In this document: piece by piece, positions 7,575 through 15,971 of the stretch
Numbering within the stretch: the first letter of the stretch is position 1
Layout: each line of letters begins with the position of its first letter
Origin: Eggerthellaceae bacterium
Lineage (GTDB): Bacteria > Actinomycetota > Coriobacteriia > Coriobacteriales > Eggerthellaceae
NCBI GenBank assembly: GCA_030524475.1
Contig: JAUNGO010000001.1
Coordinates: 1-64,000, forward strand
Direction of reading: 5' to 3'
Length of the DNA: 64,000 nt
Program-made: the position numbers and the translations under genes
Notes under the pieces: model-generated
What the model was told of the DNA's origin: nothing
Database searches by the model: none
The model's input: the letters and a program-made list of their open reading frames with translations, nothing else

Positions 7575-8531
7575 TTGACGGACGCCAGTGCCAATGCTTC
7601 TGCGCCCGCGCCACAACGCAAGAGAAACGGAAACCATATCGTGAATATGTACGACGGACAACCTCAACTCGGCCGCAACGACGTCTGCTGGTGCGGCAGC
7701 GGCAAGAAATACAAGAAGTGCCACCTCGACTTCGACGAGCGCCTACAGGCACTGTGGGAGCAGGGCGAGGAAGTACCCGACCGCATGCTGCTGAAGACGC
7801 CCGAGGACATCGAGGGCGTGCGGAAAAGCGCGCAGGTGAACGTCGGCGTGCTGGACTACGTGGCCGAGCGCATCGGTGCGGGCGTCACCACCGAGCAAAT
7901 CGACCAATGGGTGCACGACTACACCGTGGAGCACGGCGCCATACCCGCGCCGCTTGACTACGAGGGCTTCCCGAAAAGCGTGTGCACCTCAATTGACGAG
8001 GTGGTATGCCACGGCATCCCCTCGCCCGACGAGGTGCTCAAAGACGGCGACATCATCAACGTGGATTGCTCCACTATTCTGGACGGCTACTTCTCCGACT
8101 CTTCGCGCATGTTCGTCATCGGCGAGACGACGCCCGAGAAGGCCGACCTCGTGCGCGTGTGCAAGGAGGCCGTGGAGGAAGGGCTCAAAGCGGTGAAGCC
8201 GTGGGGACACTTGGGAGATGTCGGCGCGGCGGTGAACGCGTACGCGAAGGCGCACGGCTATACGGTGGTGCGCGAGTTCGGCGGGCACGGCATTGGACTC
8301 GAGTTCCACGAAGATCCGTTCGTGAGCTTCGTCACCGAGCCGGGCACGGGCCCCATTTTGGCGCCGGGCCTTATGTTCACGATCGAGCCCATGATCAACA
8401 TGGGGAATCAAGAGATCGACATGACCGACCCGAACGGCTGGACCGTGCGCACCGCCGACGGGCAGCCCACCGCCCAATGGGAGGTGCAGATCGTCATCAC
8501 CGAAGACGGCTACGAGCTGCTGAGCTGGTAG
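7575..8531 (+). CDS. map: Methionine aminopeptidase type I with N-terminal SEC-C zinc motif
   Basis: Removes initiator methionine from nascent proteins. A SEC-C motif (GRNDVCWCGSGKKYKKCHLD) precedes the peptidase domain, as in many actinobacterial and clostridial enzymes. Metal ligands are visible in NVDCSTILDGYFSDSS (two Asp), GHGIGLEFHEDP (His) and MFTIEPMI (Glu), with the last Glu near QWEVQIVI. The TTG at 7575 has CGGAG at 7 bases and a -10-like TATAAC at 7544; a GTG at 7641 or ATG at 7647, which would start right at the SEC-C part, is the alternative. A terminator follows about 100 bases downstream. Confidence 0.9.
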   Translation: MTDASANASAPAPQRKRNGNHIVNMYDGQPQLGRNDVCWCGSGKKYKKCHLDFDERLQALWEQGEEVPDRMLLKTPEDIEGVRKSAQVNVGVLDYVAERIGAGVTTEQIDQWVHDYTVEHGAIPAPLDYEGFPKSVCTSIDEVVCHGIPSPDEVLKDGDIINVDCSTILDGYFSDSSRMFVIGETTPEKADLVRVCKEAVEEGLKAVKPWGHLGDVGAAVNAYAKAHGYTVVREFGGHGIGLEFHEDPFVSFVTEPGTGPILAPGLMFTIEPMINMGNQEIDMTDPNGWTVRTADGQPTAQWEVQIVITEDGYELLSW

Positions 8532-8633
8532 GACGCGAAGCGGGGCAGGCGGAGGTGAACGCGTTCGCCCCCCCCCGTCCCGTGCGTCCCACGCTCACCC
8601 ACACCCCTGCGCTCACCCACCTCCCGGCCCAAG

Positions 8634-8663
8634 AAGAAAGCCGCCCCCTCGGGCGGCTTTCTT
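8634..8663. terminator. Bidirectional intrinsic terminator between map and marR-like genes
   Basis: AAGAAAGCCGCC / GGCGGCTTTCTT forms a perfect 12-bp stem, with A-rich and T-rich ends that serve both convergent genes. Confidence 0.85.
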
Positions 8664-8716
8664 GCAGCGCGACTCGTTTCGTCGCGCTGTTTCGCTATTT
8701 CAGCAGAGCAAGCGAA

Positions 8717-9196
8717 CTAGTGCTTGCGACCGTGGCGACGGCACTTCTTGCCGCTCTTGCGCTTGCCGTGCGCGCCGTGGTCTTTGCACGACACGATGAT
8801 CTTCTCGGTGAGGGCGTTCAGCTGAGCGACTTCCTCCTCAGACAGGCACGCGAGAATGTCGTCGGCCGTCTTGGAGTTCGCGGCGCAGCGCTTCTCGGCG
8901 ATTTTTTCGCCCTCGGCGGTCAGCTTCACGGTGTAGGTGCGCTTCTCGTCGGCGTCTTCGATGGTCACGTACCCGTTGCGCTCGGCCTTGCGCACCACGT
9001 TTTTCAACTCACCGCGGTCGAAGCTCAAGCGCTCCACCAAATCGCGCGAGGTCGACTGGCCGCCCGACACGTGCAGCACCTTGAGCAGCGCGCCCTGGCC
9101 CTTCTTGTAGCTTTTCGGGCCGTTCTTGTGGAACGCGCGGTTGGTGAGTTTGCTCGCCTTCTTCAGCTGCGCGAGCGTTTTGGTTGCAGAGGTCAT
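8717..9196 (-). CDS. MarR-like winged-helix regulator with basic His/Cys tail
   Basis: A 159-residue winged-helix protein. The recognition region reads GGQSTSRDLVERLSFDRGELKNVVRKAERNGYVTIEDADEKRTYTVKLTAEG, the MarR helix-turn-helix and wing. After LSEEEVAQLNALTEKI the protein ends in CKDHGAHGKRKSGKKCRRHGRKH. This lysine/arginine/histidine tail with two cysteines is unusual and might bind metal or DNA. The AT-rich upstream region contains TTCAC/GTGAA inverted repeats that could be its own operator. No regulated neighbour is obvious. Confidence 0.8.
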   Translation of the reverse strand: MTSATKTLAQLKKASKLTNRAFHKNGPKSYKKGQGALLKVLHVSGGQSTSRDLVERLSFDRGELKNVVRKAERNGYVTIEDADEKRTYTVKLTAEGEKIAEKRCAANSKTADDILACLSEEEVAQLNALTEKIIVSCKDHGAHGKRKSGKKCRRHGRKH

Positions 9197-9282
9197 ACCT
9201 TGCCTTCTTTCTGCTTCTTCTTTTGTTTCATTTGTTTGGCTTGGCTACTATAGTCCTCCCCCTCGCGCGCGCCAAGGGTTGT

Positions 9283-9365
9283 GAAGCATTATTCACAATT
9301 GAATCCGTGAATGGTTGTTTCTCCTGATCATAATATGTATTTATATTATTCGTGAATTATATAAA
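9283..9365 (-). promoter_or_regulatory. AT-rich promoter/operator region of the marR-like gene
   Basis: TTCACAATTGAATCCGTGAA near 9290 is an inverted repeat (TTCAC/GTGAA). A second ATTCGTGAATTATAT half lies near 9348. The block is far more AT-rich than its surroundings and lies directly ahead of the MarR-like gene, so autoregulation is likely. Confidence 0.4.
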
Positions 9366-9468
9366 TCGAGCGCCCCGAAGGACGCCTGAAATCAAGTGTT
9401 TCCGCCGCTAGATGGGTTTTGGAACAGGCGAGCGCTCCCACCCCACCCCGTCCCTCGCTCACCCAAAA

Positions 9469-9494
9469 AGAAAGCCGCCCTTGGGCGGCTTTCT
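9469..9494. terminator. Intrinsic terminator after the aminotransferase
   Basis: AGAAAGCCGCCC / GGGCGGCTTTCT forms a short-loop hairpin, almost the same sequence as the terminator at 8634. The A-rich left flank gives a U-tail on the minus strand. Confidence 0.8.
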
Positions 9495-9515
9495 CGTAGC
9501 GCGACTTGTTTCCGC

Positions 9516-10694
9516 CTACTGGTAGCTCTCCTTCAGCGCCTTGAACGCGGGCATCGAGCGCTCGATGGTGTCGCGCGCGATGCAGTAGGAAAGGCGCACC
9601 CAGCCGGGGCAGCCGAAGCTGTCGGAAGGCACCAGCAGAAGCTCGAACTGCTTCGCGCGGTCGGAGAACGCCTGCGCGTCGGGCTCGAGCGCGCGCACCC
9701 ACAAATAGAACGCGCCGTCGGGCTCCACGAACTCGTAGCCCAGCTCGCGCAGCCCCTCGCTTAAGATGCGGCGGTTCGTGGCGTAGGCCTCCACGTCGGA
9801 GGGCTCGTCGATGCATTCCGCGATCACGCGCTGCAGCAGCACCGGCGCGCAGATGTAGCCGAGCGCGCGGCCCGCGCCCGCCACCGCCACCGACACGTCG
9901 TGCGCGTCGTCCATGAGGTCGGACACGTAGATGTAGCCGATGCGCTCGCCCGGCAGCGACAGCGACTTCGAGTACGAGTAGCACACGATGGTGCGCGGGT
10001 ACACGCACGGCACGTAGGGCACTTCCTTGCCGTAGGTAATCTCGCGGTACGGCTCGTCGCTGATCAGGTAAATCGGGCGGCCGTACTCGGCTTGCTTGCG
10101 CTCAAGCGCCGCCGCCAGCTCTTCCAAGTTCTCGCGCGTGTACACCGCGCCTACCGGGTTGTTCGGCGAGTTGATAATGACCGCGCTCGTTTTCGGCGTG
10201 ATGGCCGCCTCGATGGCGGGCACGTCCATCTGGAAGCTGGGCACGAGCGCCGGCACCTCGACGCGCTTGCAGCCGCACGTGCCGATCCACGTGGAGTATT
10301 CGGGGAAGAACGGCGACACCACGATAACCTCGTCGCCCGGGTCGGTGACGGCCGCGAGCGCAATGGCGATGCCGGCCGCCGCGCCCGCCGTGAGGTAGAT
10401 GTTGCCGGGCGTGGCGGGCACGCCGAACTGCTTGCGAATGTGGTCGGCCACCACCTGCTTGACGCGCGGGTCGCCCGCAGCGGGCGTGTAGCCGTGCAGC
10501 GCCACCGGGTCTTCGTCCATGAGCGCGAGGATGGTGTCGCGCACCTTCTCAGGCGCCGGCACGCTCGGGTTGCCGATGCTGTAGTCGAACACGTTTTCGT
10601 CGCCGATCTCGGCCTTGCGCGCCAGACCGTAGGCGAACAGCTCGCGAATCGCGCTGGGCTCGTCGCCCAGGTCGAACATTCTCTCGTTAATCAT
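9516..10694 (-). CDS. Class I/II PLP-dependent aminotransferase
   Basis: A fold-type I aminotransferase of 392 residues, AspC/AlaT-like. Visible motifs: LTAGAAAGIAIALAAVTDPGDEV, the NSPNNPVGAVY loop, ISDEPYREITY (Asp and Tyr contacting the pyridine ring), and YSYSKSLSLPGERIGY with the Schiff-base lysine and phosphate-binding Arg. WVRLSYC near the end holds the carboxylate-binding Arg. The ATG at 10694 has AAGGAGAGG at 9 bases, better than the GTG seven codons upstream. The amino-acid substrate cannot be assigned; similar enzymes in anaerobes transaminate aspartate, alanine or aromatic amino acids. Confidence 0.88.
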   Translation of the reverse strand: MINERMFDLGDEPSAIRELFAYGLARKAEIGDENVFDYSIGNPSVPAPEKVRDTILALMDEDPVALHGYTPAAGDPRVKQVVADHIRKQFGVPATPGNIYLTAGAAAGIAIALAAVTDPGDEVIVVSPFFPEYSTWIGTCGCKRVEVPALVPSFQMDVPAIEAAITPKTSAVIINSPNNPVGAVYTRENLEELAAALERKQAEYGRPIYLISDEPYREITYGKEVPYVPCVYPRTIVCYSYSKSLSLPGERIGYIYVSDLMDDAHDVSVAVAGAGRALGYICAPVLLQRVIAECIDEPSDVEAYATNRRILSEGLRELGYEFVEPDGAFYLWVRALEPDAQAFSDRAKQFELLLVPSDSFGCPGWVRLSYCIARDTIERSMPAFKALKESYQ

Positions 10695-10807
10695 GCGTTG
10701 GAACCTCTCCTTCACGCTCCCATTGCGATCAGTTTCCCATCATAGCCGTTTCGCGCGCAAGCGGAAGGGCGATTTCCGCGCAGCGACATGCGAATCGGCC
10801 TCAAGCG

Positions 10808-12229
10808 TCAAGCTCGCACCAGGCTATCCTCGTTGATCAACAGCAGATTCGGATTCCCTCGTGCCAGGTCAAGCAACCTTGTGGTGAAACCGCTTTTGCT
10901 GAAGATTCCGTAAATCACCTCGTGTCCTAGAAAGACCTTGCGTATTTGCTCAGATTCCTCCACCTTCGCCTTCAAGCCGAAATAGACTGGTGCATCGATC
11001 GGCTTCGCATGGTACTTGCACTCGCCCGCAAACAGTCTTTTGTTCTGGCGATCAACCGCCGCAACGTCGATCTCGGTGTCGCCCGCATAGTCATTCAGCC
11101 AGTAAGATCCGACACGCGACGGAGAGAAAGCAATTGCCCCCTCCCTGCACAGCTTCGCGAATATATCCCTGCAAACATCCTCGTAGGACAAGGCCACAAA
11201 CGTGCTCGTGAAATCCTTTTCGATCTCCTCCAGCACCACTTGCATGTTGTCCAGCTCTAACTCGCCCTTAAACGGGTAAACGTAGCGAAACCAAAAGCGA
11301 ATGAAATTGTCGGCAATAAAGTACAATCCCTTGCGTGACTTCCCGGGGTTCTTCTCCGTGATGGGCACGCGCTTCTCCAAAAAACCCAGGTCAATAAGGG
11401 TTGCCAGATAAGGAGCAAGCGAAGAGGTGCTCTCTTCCAGCACGCCGGCGATCTTGCCGCCCTTGTGATTGCCCTCGGCGATGGCCTTAATGATCGAGAA
11501 ATAGTTGACAGCCGTCATCGACTCGCTCTTGAGCAGAAAGTACGGCTCCTCATAGAGAAAGCCTCTCTTGGACAGCACCTCGTCTTTCAACTGGTCTTCA
11601 AGGGGTCTCCCGTCTTGGAAGAACTCCAGGTATTTCGGGACGCCCCCCGTGACGGCGTAGCGCTCCACCGCGTCTGCGAAGTTTCCTCCCTGCTCCGCAT
11701 AGACGTCGGTGAACGGAAGTGGCAAAAGCCTCATCTGGGCAGTACGACGCCCGTATAGCGGGCTTTCGTAGGAGAGGGCGTGCTTCTGCATCATGCTGAC
11801 GAGCGACCCCGAAAGAATAAGCATGACACCGCTGTCCCTCAGCGTTTCGTCCCATGCGCTCTGCAAGATGGAGGGAAACGCGGGGTTAACCTTCACGAGA
11901 TATGGAAACTCGTCGATGACGAGAACTTTCTTGTCGCCAGGCTTGTATTCAGCGATTATTTGGAACAAGTCGAGCCAGTCGTCGAAAGAGGCGCGACGCA
12001 ACAAGTCGTTGTCGGTAGCGCGTGCGATGACGCCCGCAAAACGCCTCATGCTCTGGCTTTCCACCTCTTCCGTCGCAAGGAAATAAAACGCGGTCTTCCC
12101 TTTGAGGAATTCTTTAATGAGCGTGGTCTTGCCAACCCTGCGACGCCCGTACACGACAACGAATCCACCACCGTGGCTATATTCAGCTTCGAGCTTCCTG
12201 AACTCGTCTTTCCTGCCAATGAATTCCAT
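10808..12229 (-). CDS. AAA-type ATPase with DUF234-like C-terminal nuclease-like domain
   Basis: An ATPase of the archaeal-ATPase/DUF234 group, 473 residues. Walker A is VYGRRRVGKTTLIKEFLKGK, Walker B is KKVLVIDEFPYL, and sensor LILSGS follows. A winged-helix part (EGNHKGGKIAGVLEESTSSL, ATLIDLGFLEKRVPI) precedes a C-terminal region with DTEIDVAAVDRQNKRLFAGECKYH, the spacing of a PD-(D/E)XK nuclease core (D-x-D...E-x-K). Such stand-alone genes are common in anaerobes and their role is unsettled; defence or mobile-element links are suspected. The ATG has GGAGAGGG at about 7 bases. Two more ATPases of related groups lie in this window. Confidence 0.82.
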   Translation of the reverse strand: MEFIGRKDEFRKLEAEYSHGGGFVVVYGRRRVGKTTLIKEFLKGKTAFYFLATEEVESQSMRRFAGVIARATDNDLLRRASFDDWLDLFQIIAEYKPGDKKVLVIDEFPYLVKVNPAFPSILQSAWDETLRDSGVMLILSGSLVSMMQKHALSYESPLYGRRTAQMRLLPLPFTDVYAEQGGNFADAVERYAVTGGVPKYLEFFQDGRPLEDQLKDEVLSKRGFLYEEPYFLLKSESMTAVNYFSIIKAIAEGNHKGGKIAGVLEESTSSLAPYLATLIDLGFLEKRVPITEKNPGKSRKGLYFIADNFIRFWFRYVYPFKGELELDNMQVVLEEIEKDFTSTFVALSYEDVCRDIFAKLCREGAIAFSPSRVGSYWLNDYAGDTEIDVAAVDRQNKRLFAGECKYHAKPIDAPVYFGLKAKVEESEQIRKVFLGHEVIYGIFSKSGFTTRLLDLARGNPNLLLINEDSLVRA

Positions 12230-12273
12230 AGGGCAGCCCTCTCCGCGAGCGTCGTGTTGCATTTGCATAATAT

Positions 12274-12302
12274 ATTTTATGATAAACTAATTTATGTTGC
12301 AA
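12274..12302 (-). promoter_or_regulatory. Promoter of the DUF234 ATPase gene
   Basis: On the minus strand TTGCAA and TAAAAT are exactly 17 bases apart, in a strongly AT-rich island. The start point would be near 12267, giving a leader of about 38 bases. Confidence 0.55.
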
Positions 12303-12391
12303 TATTGCACACAAACAGACGACTGGTTTGTTTCACGCTACAGCGCGCGTTACCAGCTGAGCTCTGCCATGCCGACGCGACGTGCAGCCGC

Positions 12392-13207
12392 TTACGAAAT
12401 ATGCCCCAGGAAGTCTTTGGTGCGGTCGGACTTCGGGTGGTCGAACACCTCTTCGGGGGTGCCCTGCTCCACGATGACGCCGCCGTCCATAAAAATGACG
12501 CGGTCGGCCACGTCGCGCGCGAAGCCCATCTCGTGGGTGACCACGATCATGGTCATGCCGCCGCGCGCGAGCTCCTTCATGACGCCCAGCACGTCGCGCA
12601 CGAGCTCGGGGTCGAGCGCGCTCGTCGCCTCGTCGAAGAGCATCACGTGCGGGTCCATCGCCAGTGCGCGCGCAATGGCCACGCGCTGCTGCTGGCCGCC
12701 GGAAAGCTGGCTGGGCTTGTAGTCCACACGCTCGGCCAGGCCCACCTTCGTCAGCTGCTCGACCGCCACGCGCTCGGCCTCCTCCTTGGAGCGCTTGAGC
12801 ACCTTCTGCTGCGCCAGCATGACGTTTTTCTTCGCCGTGAGGTGCGGGAACAGGTTGAAGCTCTGGAACACCATGCCCACCTTGGCGCGAATCTTGTTGA
12901 TGTCGGTGCCTTTGGCCGTGATCTCGGTGTCCTCGAAGAAGATTTTGCCGCCCGTGGGCTCCTCCAGCAAGTTCACGCACCGCAAAAGCGTCGACTTGCC
13001 CGAGCCGGAAGGACCCAGGATAACCACCACTTCGCCGCGGTCGACCTCCAGGTCGACCCCGCGCAAAACCACCAGGTCGTCATAGCTTTTCTGCAGGCCG
13101 CAAATGCGGACGATGGGCTTGCCGTCGCGCTGGGCGCCGTGCTGGACCTCGCGCTGGGCGCTCGCCTGAGCACCCGCCTGCACGCCTGTGTTCTCGGTTT
13201 CCGTCAT
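12392..13207 (-). CDS. Polar amino-acid ABC importer, ATP-binding protein (GlnQ-like)
   Basis: The ATPase of a PAAT-family importer, third gene of the operon. After a 30-residue Gln/Ala-rich extension the domain reads [20 protein letters not shown] (Walker A), [19 protein letters not shown] (Q-loop), [19 protein letters not shown] (signature), [14 protein letters not shown] (Walker B) and [18 protein letters not shown] (H-loop), all GlnQ/GltL-type. The start has GGAGG upstream, 10 bases after the permease stop. It pairs with the permease and the lipoprotein at 14974-15801. Confidence 0.93.
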   Translation of the reverse strand: MTETENTGVQAGAQASAQREVQHGAQRDGKPIVRICGLQKSYDDLVVLRGVDLEVDRGEVVVILGPSGSGKSTLLRCVNLLEEPTGGKIFFEDTEITAKGTDINKIRAKVGMVFQSFNLFPHLTAKKNVMLAQQKVLKRSKEEAERVAVEQLTKVGLAERVDYKPSQLSGGQQQRVAIARALAMDPHVMLFDEATSALDPELVRDVLGVMKELARGGMTMIVVTHEMGFARDVADRVIFMDGGVIVEQGTPEEVFDHPKSDRTKDFLGHIS

Positions 13208-13216
13208 CGCGTCCTC

Positions 13217-14686
13217 CTACAGGCTCGACATTTTCTCGGGGGTTACGTAGTCGCCGCCCTGCGCATCGGCAAGCTTCGGGTTGTCGGGGGTCGACACGCC
13301 CGCGACGTGCGTGCTCGCGGCGACGCCGAGCCCCGCACCCGTCGTGCCCGCAGCGCCCGCGCTCGCGTCGTCGCCCTGCACAGCGCCCGAGTCCTTCGCC
13401 TTCTTGCGGCGCTTCTTCTTCGGCGTGCCCGCCAGCCGCGCCTCAAGGTTGCCCACCACCTTCGCCAGCGGCAGCGTGATCACCAGGTAGAAGCACGCAG
13501 CCACGATGTAAGGCGTGATGGAGCCCGTGGACGCCACGATAGTTTTCGCGTACATGACCACTTCCATGACGCCCACGGCGGCCAGCATCGAGGTGTCCTT
13601 GTACAGCAGGATAAACTCGCTGGTCATGGTGGGAATCACGCGGCGCACCGTCTGCGGAATGATGACGAACACCATCGTTTGGGCGCCGTTCATGCCCAAA
13701 CTGCGCGACGCCTCGAACTGCCCCTTCGGGATGGACTGGATGCCCGCGCGGAAGATCTCGCACAAATACGCGCCCGAGTTCATGAACAGCACGATGACGC
13801 CCAGAGGGAAGCTGGGAACCTGGATGCCCGCCAGCGGCAGACCGAAAAACGCGATGTAGATTTGCAGGAACAGCGGCGTACCGCGCACCACGTTCACGTA
13901 CGTGGTGGCGATGCCGCGCAGCACGCGGAACTTCGACATACGCATGAGCGCCAGCACCAAGCCGATGGGGATGGCCAGCGGAAACGCGCACGCCACAATG
14001 CCGAGCGCCTGCAGAAAGCCCCAGAAAACGACAGGGAAGCTCGTCACCAAAAGCGTGGGATCCAAGAACAGCTTGCAGAACTTGTTGGAGTTCCATGCCT
14101 GCACCCACTCCTGCTCGGCAAGGAAGTTCGACAGCTGCTCGAACGGGTTCACGCCCACAACGGCGATGGCGGGGATGCTGGAAAGCTCGCGGGTTGCGCC
14201 GTCTGACAGCTCGTAGGTGCCCGTGATCTGCATGGCACCGCCCTCGGCAGGGAAAAACACCCCGTAGATTTCGAGGCGCAGGCAACCGGCGGCGGTTATT
14301 GGCTCGGAAAACTCTGCCGTCACGGTTTGACCCTCGGCGGAAAACTGCACGTCAACCGCGTTGCGCGTCATGAGGTCGTCGCCCGTGAGCAGCGTGGCGC
14401 GGGCGTTGTCGGTGGCGAACGCGGTGCCGGCGGGCAGCGTCAGCGAGACCGCCGAGACGCCCTCGCCTTCCTCCACCATGCCTTCCCAGGTGATGCGGGT
14501 TTCGGTGGCGCCCAAAATGCTGTTGTCGCCGGCGGCGCTGGCGTTGGGACGCGCCGAGCATTTCGACGTTTCGAGGGCCTGTGCGTCCGCGGGCAGCGCA
14601 AGCATCACCGTGACGGCCACGACCGCCGCACACAGTGCCGCGAACAACAGGCGCAAGGGACTCGTTGGTCTTGCGGTGTTGTTCAT
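13217..14686 (-). CDS. Polar amino-acid ABC importer permease with N-terminal extracytoplasmic domain
   Basis: A His/Glu/Gln/Arg-type permease, 489 residues instead of the usual 220-260. It begins with a signal-like segment (LRLLFAALCAAVVAVTVMLALPADAQA), then about 150 residues with no membrane helices (ETSKCSARPNASAAG to ELSSIPAIA) and two cysteines. The permease core follows, with VVRGTPLFLQIYIAFFGLPL and the coupling loop FEASRSLGMNGAQTMVFVIIPQ, then a basic and Ala/Gly-rich cytoplasmic tail. The external domain resembles no binding protein I recognise. The ATG at 14686 places a signal sequence correctly; a GTG ten codons earlier is possible. Confidence 0.88.
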   Translation of the reverse strand: MNNTARPTSPLRLLFAALCAAVVAVTVMLALPADAQALETSKCSARPNASAAGDNSILGATETRITWEGMVEEGEGVSAVSLTLPAGTAFATDNARATLLTGDDLMTRNAVDVQFSAEGQTVTAEFSEPITAAGCLRLEIYGVFFPAEGGAMQITGTYELSDGATRELSSIPAIAVVGVNPFEQLSNFLAEQEWVQAWNSNKFCKLFLDPTLLVTSFPVVFWGFLQALGIVACAFPLAIPIGLVLALMRMSKFRVLRGIATTYVNVVRGTPLFLQIYIAFFGLPLAGIQVPSFPLGVIVLFMNSGAYLCEIFRAGIQSIPKGQFEASRSLGMNGAQTMVFVIIPQTVRRVIPTMTSEFILLYKDTSMLAAVGVMEVVMYAKTIVASTGSITPYIVAACFYLVITLPLAKVVGNLEARLAGTPKKKRRKKAKDSGAVQGDDASAGAAGTTGAGLGVAASTHVAGVSTPDNPKLADAQGGDYVTPEKMSSL

Positions 14687-14744
14687 ACGTTTCAACTTTC
14701 TGCGAAGCCCTGCCACGCCTGCGCGGCGACAAGGCTGATGCCGT

Positions 14745-14904
14745 ATTGCATCGGGGCGGTTTTCCTTTGAACTGCAGAAGCGCTCGCGGGGAGCGCGATT
14801 CCGAAGGGCTTCGTTCAGAAGCTGCGCAGCCTTCGCTACGCCCTTCGGAATCGCGCTTCACGGGTAGGAAGGCGCAGGTCAAAGGAAAAGCGCCCCGAGG
14901 CAAT
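14745..14904. repeat. Nested long palindrome, family D copy 1
   Basis: A 160-bp imperfect palindrome between the permease and binding-protein genes. Outer arms pair ATTGCATCGGGGCG with CGCCCCGAGGCAAT and TTCCTTTGA with TCAAAGGAA. Inner arms pair GCGCGATTCCGAAGGGC with its complement. The central part contains TCAGAAGCTGCGCAGCCTTC, also found in the palindrome at 25844-25917. Confidence 0.8.
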
Positions 14905-14914
14905 ACTAAGGGAA

Positions 14915-14952
14915 GGGAGGGGAATGGCGCGTTGCGGCGTCATTCCCCTCCC
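14915..14952 (-). terminator. Hairpin just after the amino-acid binding-protein gene
   Basis: GGGAGGGGAATG and CATTCCCCTCCC form a perfect 12-bp stem. There is no strong U-tract. It sits between the binding protein and permease genes, where such hairpins often lower downstream expression and stabilise the binding-protein mRNA. Confidence 0.55.
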
Positions 14953-14973
14953 CGGGTTTCCGAATACCCTAGA

Positions 14974-15801
14974 CTAGCTCAGCCACTTGGTGGTCAGGTC
15001 GTCGATGGTGCCGTCGGCCTGAAGCTCGGCGATGGCCTTGTTGATGGCCTCGAGCAGACCCGTGTTGTCCTTCGACACGGCAACGGCGTACTCTTCGCCG
15101 GTCGCCACGTTCTTCACGACCTCAGCGTCGGTGTAGGCGTCGGCGAGCATCTTCTCGACAACGGCCTTGTCCATGCACACGGCGTTGGCCTGGCCGGCCT
15201 GCATCGCGGCGAACGCGTCAGTGGCATTGCCGTAGGGCTGCACGGTGGCGTTCGGGAAGTTCTCCTGCGCGAACGTCTCGCCCGTGGTGCCGGACTGCAC
15301 GGCGATGATCATGCCCTCGGCGTTCAGCGCCTCGTCGACGTTGTCGGCGGTAACCTCGCCGCCCTTCATCACGGCAACGGACTGGTCGGCGATGTAGTAC
15401 GGGTCGGTGAAGTCAACCGACTTGGCGCGGTCGGGGTCGACCGTGATGCCGGAGATGCCCACGTCAGCCTGGCCGCCCGCCTGGATGGCCGGCACAATGC
15501 CGTCGAACTGGATGGTGGTGAACTCGCACTCCAGGCCCATCTTCTCGGCGATAGCCTGAGCCAGGTCGATGTCGAAGCCCACGTACTCGTCGCCGTCGAG
15601 GTTCTCAAACGGCGGGAAGTCGGGCGACGTGGCGAAGGTCAGCGTGCCCTCCTTCATGAGCGTGTACTCGGCAGCGGCGTTGTCGGCAGCCGCCGACGAG
15701 CTTGCCGAGCTGGACGAGTTGTTCGACGAGCAGCCGAACAGGCCGAGTGTCGCCACCAGCGCGCCGCACGCGACGACCGCACCCCATTTCTTGATCTTCA
15801 T
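14974..15801 (-). CDS. Polar amino-acid ABC importer, substrate-binding lipoprotein
   Basis: A family-3 solute-binding protein, 275 residues, first gene of the importer operon. The lipobox is LGLFGC after MKIKKWGAVVACGALVATL, followed by a Ser/Asn/Ala linker. The fold markers are FATSPDFPPFENLDGDEYVGFDIDLAQAIAEKMG, GGQADVGISGITVDPDRAKSVDFTDPYY and VQSGTTGE, with TIDDLTTKWL at the end. The Asp/Arg positions suit an alpha-amino-acid ligand; the exact amino acid is not readable. GGGAG lies 7 bases before the ATG. Confidence 0.93.
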   Translation of the reverse strand: MKIKKWGAVVACGALVATLGLFGCSSNNSSSSASSSAAADNAAAEYTLMKEGTLTFATSPDFPPFENLDGDEYVGFDIDLAQAIAEKMGLECEFTTIQFDGIVPAIQAGGQADVGISGITVDPDRAKSVDFTDPYYIADQSVAVMKGGEVTADNVDEALNAEGMIIAVQSGTTGETFAQENFPNATVQPYGNATDAFAAMQAGQANAVCMDKAVVEKMLADAYTDAEVVKNVATGEEYAVAVSKDNTGLLEAINKAIAELQADGTIDDLTTKWLS

Positions 15802-15917
15802 GTTTCTCCCTTTCCCTGCGCACCGGTTCTTACATAAAATTGCGCATCGTCAGATTATACGAGGTTTCCCCGCCCCGTGCGCCCTGATTTGGAGTTTTAA
15901 CGGCTTAGTTACGCGGA

Positions 15918-15942
15918 TGACAAAGGGACAGGTCGTTTGTCA
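15918..15942. repeat. Short dispersed palindrome, family A
   Basis: A 25-bp unit with ends TGACAAA/TTTGTCA and core GGGACAGGTCG. The same unit occurs at 17235-17264, inverted at 17297-17326, and inverted at 47723-47747. Confidence 0.8.
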
Positions 15943-15971
15943 CAAACGCTCGGGGCGAGCGGAACCCCCCC

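Noticed and set aside
11780-14206. Long open frame antisense to the amino-acid importer and ATPase genes
   Set aside because: High-GC shadow frame with biased His/Arg/Ala composition; the opposite strand has ABC and ATPase motifs in full.
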